A DNA stretch of 64,000 bases from Strongyloides papillosus (taxonomy: Eukaryota; Nematoda; Chromadorea; Rhabditida; Strongyloididae). The DNA lies in contig SRSI01000007.1 of NCBI GenBank assembly GCA_005656395.1, positions 310,001-374,000 of the forward strand, read 5' to 3'. Below the pieces are notes generated by a model. It was not told the origin of the DNA. It saw nothing but the letters and a program-made list of their open reading frames with translations, and searched no databases. Positions 56,162 through 64,000 of this stretch are shown here, in pieces. Position numbers and translations under genes: made by a program. Numbering within the stretch: the first letter of the stretch is position 1; every line of letters begins with the position of its first letter.

Positions 56162-56707
56162 ATGAAATATTTAGTCTTTTCCATAATCTTTTCTACCGTT
56201 TTTGTATTGACCATTAATGGAGATGATATTCCTGACAAAACAAAATGGGAAAAATATACTGGAGATAAATCTTTACCTACTGTAATAGCTAAAAATGCTA
56301 CAGAAAAATACAATGGAATGAAAAATGAAACTTTCGAATTTGTTAAAGTACTTAGAATGAAACAAGCAACAATTAAAAATGAAACACTAGTAGGAATTAG
56401 TTTTTTGGCTAAAAAGTGTAAAAAAAGTACTACAGAAGAAAAAGATGAGAAAAAAAAAGCTAAATCAAGAAAAACTCTTTGTATTCCCAAAATCATTTAT
56501 GCTAAATACTCGAATGGTACTTCTGGAGAAAATTTAACAGTTGGAAATTTAAATTTTGGAAAAAAACATATTAAATCAAAAAAAAACAAGGAAAACGTTG
56601 AAAAATTAGAAAAAGATGAAAAAAAGATATTTAAAAGAAGAAAGCATGTAACAAAAGTCAAAAAAGAGGAAAACAAAGATAGCACAACAACAACTGCTAA
56701 AATATAA
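56162..56707 (+). CDS. Secreted protein with cystatin-like core and Lys-rich tail
   Basis: A single exon of 181 residues. Signal peptide MKYLVFSIIFSTVFVLTING. The next 100 residues have a cystatin-like outline: an early Gly/Trp segment (KWEKYTGD), a helix with NATEKYN, a central strand VKVLRMKQATIKNETLVGI at the place of the QxVxG loop (not a good match to it), and two cysteines (KKC, LCIP) flanking a charged loop. Four or five N-glycosylation sites are present (NAT, NET twice, NGT, NLT). The last 55 residues are very rich in Lys/Glu and probably disordered. If it is a cystatin, the inhibitory loop is altered, so protease inhibition is uncertain. Confidence 0.5.
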   Translation: MKYLVFSIIFSTVFVLTINGDDIPDKTKWEKYTGDKSLPTVIAKNATEKYNGMKNETFEFVKVLRMKQATIKNETLVGISFLAKKCKKSTTEEKDEKKKAKSRKTLCIPKIIYAKYSNGTSGENLTVGNLNFGKKHIKSKKNKENVEKLEKDEKKIFKRRKHVTKVKKEENKDSTTTTAKI

Positions 56708-57861
56708 TCTAAATGAATGGTAAATGTTATTTGAATACAATTTTAAAAACTTTATTGAAAAATTACTAAACAATTTTTATTCACTATTTTTAATATAACA
56801 TTTTAAAGTGTTTTTCGCTTTTTAATATAAAATTATTAGAATATTGCATAAGTTTGTCGATTTTTACATAAAATTTAGAACATTATAATTTAAAAAAGTG
56901 ATTTTTTTGATTTGTAATATATTATGCATTATTATCTGAAATTGTCTTCATTTAAAAGACACGTTATCGATTCTAGATAAAAGAATTTCTTAACCCTTTT
57001 AAAAGTATTTTTTGCAAAAATCACTATTTACTTCATTATGCTTACTGAAACTTCTATAATTCAAAAAGTTATGTAGAGGCAAAATAGGTATTAGTAAAAA
57101 GAGAAAAACACCTGGAGAGGATGTTAAGTTAAGAAGAACTTTATAGGCAACACGTCCGTATTTTTTCTAATATTCAATATTGTGTGTTGTCATAATGGAA
57201 ATAACTATGCTTGAAAGAATGAATTTCATTAAAACGTTATCAACTTTACATAAAATTGACTTCTTATGATGTACTTCATAAGATATTATAAAAATAAGTT
57301 ATGCTCTAAGATGAGCATAATATTAGAAAAAATACTGAGATTAAAAAAAAGTGACATTACTTCAAAATATTAAAAGTATATATTTTTCTAAAAAATAGTC
57401 AAATTTATGCGACAACTTAATATTTTGCGTCATTTAAAACCTTTTTGTTATTGGTTGGTATTTTTAAAATTTAAAACAAATTTGTTTCTGTTTTAAATGG
57501 TGGAACATCTTTATTCATTTTATGGGTGATTGTCAGAATTTGTCCTTTTTTATTTCTGTGTGTAGTTTTAAAACATTATTAAATATTTTGTACCATGACA
57601 TTTTCTAGTACCAATTTTATGAAACCAAAGAAATTCTTACATGAATCAAAATATATAAAAGATTAAATGAATTATTAATTTTTAAAAAAAAAGTTTTACT
57701 TTTGAAAGAATATTTTTAATTTTATAATATTTTTAGTACGATAATGACTTTGTTTTTGGTTGAAATTTAGTTAAAAATAAGTTTTTATGTGATTGCAAAA
57801 TTATAAATTTTTAACTTTAATTGTGATGAGTGAGTTATCATAGACAAAAATAAGAAATTCG
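56708..57861. other. AT-rich intergenic region
   Basis: Nothing identifiable. Confidence 0.4.
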
Positions 57862-59058
57862 ATCTTACCTTTAAAATAACTTTTATTTAAATCCCGTTTT
57901 TTTAATCAATCAGACATTGCATGTACAACTAAAAATTTTACACCCCCTTCCTCATTTTTATTTTATTTATAAAAAGAGGAACTAAAAAAATGTATGTTGG
58001 CAAATTTATTCGGCTTGAAACTTTGAGATATAGCAGCTGCAGTGAGTCTAAGTAGGAAAAATTGATTTTTACTAGTTGCCGGTAAATTGAGTTTTTTAAA
58101 AATAAATATTGTTTCTAGGGATAAGTTTTTATGAAAAAACGAATGAGCATATTTTCAGCTTCATAAATTTACGTCTTTTTTGTCTTTTTAAATTGTTTTT
58201 AGTCTTTCACGTTTTGAATACAAAAATCAAAGAAGCCCATGTTTCGACTATGCTCATTCGATTTATCATATAATTTTATAACTAGATTCGGCAAAATCAA
58301 AAAAATAAAATAGCAACTTAAATGAATTTTTGAGTATGAGTACAAAAATCAAACAAGCGCATGTTCCTACAGTCAGAAATGATGATACAACAATAAGAAA
58401 CGATACAGCAAAATGAAATTTGTGTATAAAGGAGAAAAAATTATTATATCTTTAGAAAAATAATACGCTTTTTGTTGTGGCGCCTGCTTATCGGAATAAA
58501 AGTCTTTATTTAAAAAACGGACTATAAAAGAATATAAAAAAAGGTATACAATTAATATAACTTACCCTCTATATCGAGATGTAAAATAAAATGACAATTA
58601 AATGTTAACAATATATTAAATCTTAACCCTTATATAACTGAAATATATGATGACATAAGATGTCAACGCGTTTTATTATTCACTCTTTTCATTTATTGTA
58701 ACTATTTTATTATGTTGCTTTTCTTATTGTTGTAATCTTATAATTCTAGGTTTGTTAAACCAATAAATTATTTGCTCTACTATGCTCATTTTTTTTTTCA
58801 TAAAAATTACCCCTAGAAAGAATATTTATTTTTAAAAAATTTAATTACCAGAGATTTATAAAAATCAATTTTTTCGAATTTGTATCAGCCCTGCTGCTGT
58901 ATCTTAAAGTTTCAGGCTGAAAAAATTTGGCAACATACATTATTTTAGTTGCTCTTTTTATTAATGAAAAAAAAATCGAGGGTAAAATTTTTAGTTGAAC
59001 AATATTTGACTGACTCAAAAAACGGTATTTTAGTAATTTTCGTCCTAAGATCATTTGT
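57862..59058. mobile_element. Long inverted-repeat element
   Basis: Two arms of about 290 bp, left 57862-58157 and right 58775-59058, are inverted copies with roughly three-quarters identity by eye; shared text (left orientation) includes TAAAAATTTTA, ATGTATGTTG, GAAACTTT, AAAATTGATTTTTA, AAAAATAAATATT and AATGAGCAT. Both arms still read similarly as protein (left MYVGKFIRLETLRYSS, right MYVAKFFQPETLRYSS on the minus strand), so the arms may come from a coding sequence. The loop (58158-58774) contains a further direct pair (ACAAAAATCAAAGAAGC, 58220 and ACAAAAATCAAACAAGC, 58340). No transposase was seen. Confidence 0.6.
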
Positions 59059-59071
59059 AATTCTAGCGTGT

Positions 59072-59393
59072 GCCTCCAGAAGTTATAACGTTTAGATATA
59101 AGGGTTGAGAAAATCTAAAGATTGTCATTTTATTTTTCATGACATTATGATGTAATACTTTTCACTGGTAGAAATCAATTTTGTTTTCGGATAGTCATTG
59201 ATACTACAGTGCTATTCTATTGTTTATTGTAATTTGTGATAAATAGTTTGCGTAATTCGTAAGTAGAATCTTTTTCTTATGTTATAACTCTTACAGTGGC
59301 CACATGTTACATTTATCTTAATTGTACTATTTTTGTATTTTCCATAAATAGAGTCCACTAATAAATTATATCTTATAAATTTTTAGTATTATA
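59072..59393. repeat. 320-bp direct repeat, copy 1
   Basis: It is nearly identical over its first 190 bp to 61299-61488 (text such as AGTTATAACGTTTAGATATA and CACTGGTAGAAATCAATTTT) and more diverged toward the end. A short diverged inverted piece of the same repeat may lie at 58588-58645. Confidence 0.85.
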
Positions 59394-59821
59394 GTTAATG
59401 ATTATTAATAAGAATTAATATTATATATAGCATGTTCCCATCTTCTGATGATTCTTTTTTGTGCAGCATATTTATTTTATTGATGATGTAGACGAACTTT
59501 AAGTTTATTGACTTTGGGTTGTTCTAATTGTCTTGCATATCCAGGACTTATATTTTCCAGGCATTACAATCTTTAATTTGAATTACGATATTTTAAATTA
59601 AAGATTGTCATTTTTTATGTTCATTTGCTTTAGTAAATTAATAACTTAACAATTATAATTTTTGTCAAAAAAGACTTTTTTATATTTAAGCAGAAAATAT
59701 CTACCATTTCACTAATTATTATAACGCAGTAAATGAAAAATATGTATTTAATCATTAAGTATCTTTTAATTTACAAATTAAACATTAATGAAAAATACTA
59801 TACTTGCTATCAATATAATTA

Positions 59822-60460
59822 TTATACTTTTGTAATAACAGGTTTACCAATAAAAGTTCCTCTACTTCCTTTTTCCATTTTTCGTTGAATAGCATTAGCA
59901 ACGCCATTCCAATGAACTTGGCAAAATGTTCTGCCACCAGTAATGGCGACAGATATATCATAAACAAGTTCGACTACAAGAGGTCTACTTTGTTCCTGTA
60001 TAATTTCTCCATTTAAACAAACAGTATCAACTAATCTTTTTCTAAGTCTTCCTTCTCTATTAATGAAGTGTGTTCCAGCAGGTGCAATAGATTGTTTGAA
60101 ATCGCAATCAGACATACATTCATTATATATAACTGTTACATTAAGAATATCTCTTAATCTATTGACAATTACTACTTTTTCTCTTGCTTGATCGGGAGTA
60201 GCTCTATGTTGGACTCTAAAATCATTGATAACTTCCCTAGGTATTTTATTTAATCGTTCTTCTAATTGTTGAAAAGAAAACCATTGGTGTTTTCGACGTC
60301 TAATTGGATCAGTACTGTAAGTTAATGCTAAACTTGGATAAATTTTAAAAGTAATACGGGCATGATTTGTAAATTTTGGACAGTTAAAGTTTCCGCAGGG
60401 TCGAATTATCGGAATAAATAGTGATAAAAGAATTATAAAATTATAAATTATAAAATTCAT
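59822..60460 (-). CDS. Secreted protein of unknown family
   Basis: A 212-residue single-exon frame with a signal peptide (MNFIIYNFIILLSLFIPIIR) ending before PCGNFNCPKF. The mature part has six or seven cysteines and is basic: segments WFSFQQLEERLNKIPREV, VTVIYNECMSDCDF, DTVCLNGEIIQEQ and VAITGGRTFCQVHWNGV. A TATA-like ATATAAATA lies about 40 bp upstream (near 60497). Codon use and the clean frame support a real gene. I do not recognise the domain. It lies between the two copies of the 320-bp repeat, so the locus may belong to a recently rearranged region. Confidence 0.75.
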   Translation of the reverse strand: MNFIIYNFIILLSLFIPIIRPCGNFNCPKFTNHARITFKIYPSLALTYSTDPIRRRKHQWFSFQQLEERLNKIPREVINDFRVQHRATPDQAREKVVIVNRLRDILNVTVIYNECMSDCDFKQSIAPAGTHFINREGRLRKRLVDTVCLNGEIIQEQSRPLVVELVYDISVAITGGRTFCQVHWNGVANAIQRKMEKGSRGTFIGKPVITKV

Positions 60461-61298
60461 TTGAGAAAAGAAGATACTTTTTCGTCAATTCAAACGTTAT
60501 TTATATTAATTTCTCAACGGTACTTTGTTTATTTAAAATAAATAAATATGCGATAATCAAATAAAAACAGTCTTTTATTTTTTTTTCTTTAGAATTTAAA
60601 TGAATTTTTTAGCATAAAAAAATTTCCGCACTAAAAATAAAATTATAATAATTTAATTATTAGTATTTGTTTGCATTATAATTTTTTAAAAATTTTATTA
60701 CCTATTTTGAAAAGTGAAAGAAAAGATTTATGTTTAATTTTTTTCCACGATTCCATCTAAATACCATTTTATTGTTAATGCGTTTTATTTTCCTAAATAT
60801 TTTCTTATAAAACTGATATGAAAGATATTTTAAGTTATTTTTATACATTTATTTTATAAAGAAAGAAAAGTTATTTAAAGAGATAAGATGTTTTAAGAGG
60901 ATCTTTTTTTATTATCTTTGTGATTATCGTGTTTAATGTCTTTTATAATCAATGGCACAAAAGTATAACTTTATTATGATGACATTTGGTAAAAATTAGA
61001 AAAAATAATTTTTTATTCATTAAGCATGCTTTTAAAAAATTCGCTTGATGTTTTTTAGTCTACGAGCATAAAAGATTAGACAAAGTATAATATTTAAGTG
61101 CTATTATAAAAACCTTTTTGCTAAATCTAAAGGACCACAGTACAATCATGATGGATCCAAGAACCTTAAAGAGACTTCCAAATTAATACTATACGATTTA
61201 AGTGTACAATATTTAAGGATACTAGTTATCAAAATAACAATAAGTAAAATATGATTTAAATAATTTTTGTATTAGGATAATTTGTTATTTTACCGCGC
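60461..61298. other. AT-rich intergenic region
   Basis: Apart from the upstream region of the secreted protein gene, nothing is identifiable. Confidence 0.4.
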
Positions 61299-61618
61299 GC
61301 CTCCAGGAGTTATAACGTTTAGATATAAGGGTTGAGAAAATCTAAAGATTGTCATTTTATTTTTCATGACATTATGATGTAATACTTTTCACTGGTAGAA
61401 ATCAATTTTGTTTTCGGATAGTCATTGATACTACAGTGCTATTCTATTGTTTATTATAATTAGTGATAAGTAATTTGTGTAATTCGTAAGTAGAATCTTT
61501 CCCTTATGTTATAACTCTTACAGGTTGCTACGTTTTACGTTTGTCTTATTGTGCTGGTTTGTATTCTCTATATAGTATAGTCTACAAATAAATTTAATCT
61601 TACAAATTTTTATTATTA
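61299..61618. repeat. 320-bp direct repeat, copy 2
   Basis: Copy of 59072-59393 in the same orientation. Its right end coincides with the TA into which the mariner element inserted (61619). Confidence 0.85.
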
Positions 61619-61620
61619 TA

Positions 61621-62903
61621 TTAGGTTGTTCAATTGAAAATGTCGCTTTTTTACAGTCAATTTTAAAATGTTATAACTTAGTCAAAAATTAATATTTTTA
61701 TTTAAAATAAGTATCGTTGGAATCAGCACATTGTTGCCAACGTGATACGAGTTTCTTTATGCCATTTGAATAAAAACTCCGGTCTCTAGAATCCAAAAAC
61801 TCCAAGACGTCATTTTCCAGGTCATCAGATTTTGAGAATTGTTCTGACGCAAATGAAGCTCTAATTCCTTGAATTAGCGGTAATCCGTTGAAGACAAGTC
61901 CGGTGAATAAGGAGGGTGTGGCAGAGTTTCATATCCCAATTCGGTTAGTTTCTGCACCGTGATTCTTAAAACGCGAGGTTTGGCATTATCATGAAATAGT
62001 ATTGGACCTCTTCTGTTGACCAATGCAGGCTTCAGAACCATAATTTCTGATTCATTTCTTCTATTTCCTTACAGTATCGATCTGAAGTCATTGTTTCTCC
62101 AGGATTTATAAACTTATTATGGATGATTTCATCACAATTCTACCAAATAGTTAACAAACGCTTCTTATTTGAGTTCTTGAGTTTCGGAAAGTTTTTAGGG
62201 CTTCCATTTTTGTCCACCCATTGCGATGACCTTCTACGATTGTCAAACATGATCCATTTTTCATCGCACGTTACAATTTTATTCAAAAATGGGTCATTTT
62301 TGTTCCTGTGAATCAAAAAATAACAAGTTTACATGCTTCTAAAACATTAGTTGGAAGTATACTCATGGGGTATGTAAGAATCCATTTTTTTTCTTTATAT
62401 TTATAAGTTTTAAGTAGTTGGATACAGTTCCAACACTGACATTCAATTCTCCTGTGAGCTCCCAGACAGTTATTCTTGAATTATGTTCCACCATTCTTTT
62501 TATTCTTCGTTCTCAAGAACATTTATTCCATGAAAACCCTCTTGTCTTTGAAGACTTATATCTCCATTGCGAAATGTCTTGAACCAACGTTGTATGATTC
62601 GTTTGTTAGTGGATCTTTGACTAAATGCTTTATTTATTTTCCTTGAAGTTTTGGCTGCTGCTTAGCTAAGTTTGAACTCGTACAAGTAAATTAGTCGGAA
62701 ATTCATTTTTGACGTAACTTTTTTTTAGAGTAATAGCAACTTTTTGATAATTGCGAACAAAATGCAAAAGGATGACAATAATAGTCCTCGATTTTCTCTA
62801 CAAGATGGTATATATCTTGTAGCAATACGTGAATGTATAAGAAAGTGATGATCATTTAAAATTCGATGACGTAAAAAGCGACATTTTCAATTGAACAACC
62901 TAA
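61621..62903 (-). mobile_element. Mariner transposon, 1.28 kb, complete ends but dead gene
   Basis: The ends are inverted repeats of about 30 bp: TTAGGTTGTTCAATTGAAAA then TGTCGCTTTTT at the left, the same in reverse at the right. TA lies on both sides (61619-61620 and 62904-62905). Length, TA target and transposase motifs are those of mariner (D,D34D) elements. Confidence 0.93.
61880..62720 (-). pseudogene. Mariner transposase, inactivated
   Basis: On the minus strand the fragments are a helix-turn-helix region (VWELTGELNVSVGTVSNYL), then KIVTCDEKWIMFDN (first Asp), NPGETMTSDRY, LFHDNAKPRV (second Asp) and HPPYSPDLSSTDY (third Asp). They lie in different frames. A TAG follows TIW where the family has two Trp, a frameshift lies near 62035, and more stops occur in the N-terminal part. 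No functional protein can be made. Confidence 0.88.
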
Positions 62904-63040
62904 TATATAAACAATATGAAACAAATTTATTGAAAATATTTATCAAAATATAAATATAGTTAATTAATTGTTGGCTTTCATGACACAATTAACATATAAA
63001 ATTAAATAATGATGAAAATTTCTTCGATTTTTAATGATCA

Positions 63041-64000
63041 TTATTTTTTTCTGCTTAAATCTTTTTCCAACATTTTAAAATAAATATTTTTTTCAACATC
63101 AGCTCTTCGTTGCTGAGAATCTTTGGTTTTACTTACTAAACACGTTGTCTTAAAATTTTTCAACTCAACTGGGACAATATTCTTCTCAAATCTTTTCTTA
63201 ATTAAGGTAAAAATATATTTATTAAAATAAATGTATATTTGAAAAAGTATATATACTATTATTCTAAAAGTATAAACAATTGCAAACAGTTGATTGTGAT
63301 TCATTTTAAAATCATTCACTTTTATAGCTATAATATTAAATATAAATAACTGAAAAACATTAAATGTAATAATGGGAAGTGAAAAGATAATTAGAAAATA
63401 ATTTTCATTTAATTGAAATTTTGATGATAAATTTGTACCCTCAAGCAAAGCATTTTTTCTTTTTCTATAATTTAGTATTAATAATAGAAAAATAATAAAT
63501 AATAATGGTAGATCCATAACTGTATAAATATAATTAACATATTTTGAAATATTTAATAATTCTACACTATATTTGGTAATCAATGTGGCTCCAACAATAA
63601 AAAGTGATGATATTAGACCAAAATATTTTTTTTTGTATTCCTGATAATTTTTAAATTTTACTGTAGCAAAAAGTCTTTCACCACATAATACCCACATACT
63701 GTACCGATAACTATCATTAGATGACGATTGAAATGAGCGTAAGATATTATAAACAACTCTTCCATCTGTTATATTATTACTTCCAATATCCAAATCATAA
63801 TGAACAAAAAAAAATGAAACAATTCCAGTATTAAGAGATATTATAGAAGAACATAAAACAACTAATCCGACTGATATTCGAAAATATATATGCCATACTC
63901 GTTTATAATACAGCATTCGAAATGAATATGGTAATAACATCAAATTGATTATACAAAAGATCATGGATAGATATCCACATATTTTTAGATTATCATTAGA
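63041..64000 (-). CDS. Seven-transmembrane chemoreceptor (SRE/SRAB-like), cut by window edge
   Basis: The frame is open from 63041 to the right edge in minus orientation; the first Met inside is at 63964, but upstream codons to 64000 stay open (CGYLSMIFCIIN), so the true start may be beyond the window. At least 307 residues with about seven hydrophobic segments. After TM3 comes CGERLFATVKFKNYQEYKKK; an ER-x-x-AT-x-x-x-x-x-Y pattern at this place is characteristic of sra/srb/sre/srab-type nematode receptors. The C-terminal tail is long and basic. It should act as a chemosensory GPCR in sensory neurons; the ligand is unknown. Confidence 0.7.
   Translation of the reverse strand, partial: SNDNLKICGYLSMIFCIINLMLLPYSFRMLYYKRVWHIYFRISVGLVVLCSSIISLNTGIVSFFFVHYDLDIGSNNITDGRVVYNILRSFQSSSNDSYRYSMWVLCGERLFATVKFKNYQEYKKKYFGLISSLFIVGATLITKYSVELLNISKYVNYIYTVMDLPLLFIIFLLLILNYRKRKNALLEGTNLSSKFQLNENYFLIIFSLPIITFNVFQLFIFNIIAIKVNDFKMNHNQLFAIVYTFRIIVYILFQIYIYFNKYIFTLIKKRFEKNIVPVELKNFKTTCLVSKTKDSQQRRADVEKNIYFKMLEKDLSRKK

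Noticed and set aside
56080..56685. Minus-strand frames of 138 and 62 codons
   Set aside because: Antisense of the cystatin-like gene; Ser/Phe-rich because the sense strand is Lys/Glu-rich.
62123..62311. 62-codon plus-strand frame
   Set aside because: Antisense of the mariner transposase remnant.

Overview
The window reads as nuclear DNA of a nematode with an extremely AT-rich, compact genome, most like Strongyloididae (Strongyloides, Parastrongyloides). That placement is inference. It rests on very short introns (about 38-50 nt), TTTCAG/TTTTAG acceptors a few bases upstream of many start codons (typical of spliced-leader trans-splicing), nematode-type chemoreceptors and amine-type Cys-loop channels, and small secreted saposin-like proteins. 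Most protein genes are split by tiny introns, so single open frames understate them; I rebuilt exon structures by eye.

Region by region. 0-12.5 kb is accessory: two small secreted Cys-rich proteins with a defensin-like (CS-alpha-beta) cysteine pattern, then a nested mobile element, then a GH56 hyaluronidase gene whose reading frame breaks at two places. In the nested element a short LTR retrotransposon (152-bp LTRs, AAAAA target duplication) has one LTR cut in two by a 2.7-kb TA-target DNA transposon. 12.5-19 kb has no protein gene I can support; it carries tRNA-Gly(UCC), tRNA-Asp(GUC) and a 5S rRNA gene. 19.7-25.8 kb holds a ZnT/SLC30 zinc transporter, a two-pore (TWK) potassium channel with an atypical second selectivity filter, a 7TM chemoreceptor and a complete U2 snRNA gene on the minus strand.

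26.3-37.5 kb is a dense housekeeping block: DNAJC3/P58IPK co-chaperone, MIC10, TPD52-like protein, an acylated EF-hand protein, threonyl-tRNA synthetase with a possible mitochondrial leader, dynein-2 light intermediate chain (P-loop and an upstream X-box-like site) and ROMO1. 40.4-48.9 kb carries a MOD-1/LGC-50-like anion channel, a saposin-like gene, NAXE, a second saposin-like gene with an acidic Ser/Lys insertion, a decayed saposin pseudogene, and VPS50/syndetin.

48.9-64 kb is again accessory: a 58-bp minisatellite (about 22 units) with higher-order structure and hairpin units, several decayed genes or retroelement remnants, a Lys-rich secreted protein with a cystatin-like core, a roughly 1.2-kb inverted-repeat element, a 320-bp direct repeat flanking an unknown secreted protein gene, a dead mariner transposon with intact ends, and a chemoreceptor gene running off the right edge.

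The housekeeping genes are independent (protein folding in the ER, mitochondrial inner membrane, translation, cilia, endosome recycling, NAD(P)HX repair). The strongest structural story is the 4.76-9.69 kb nest: LTR copies that look identical by eye show recent insertion of an element lacking reverse transcriptase, followed by an even more recent DNA-transposon insertion.
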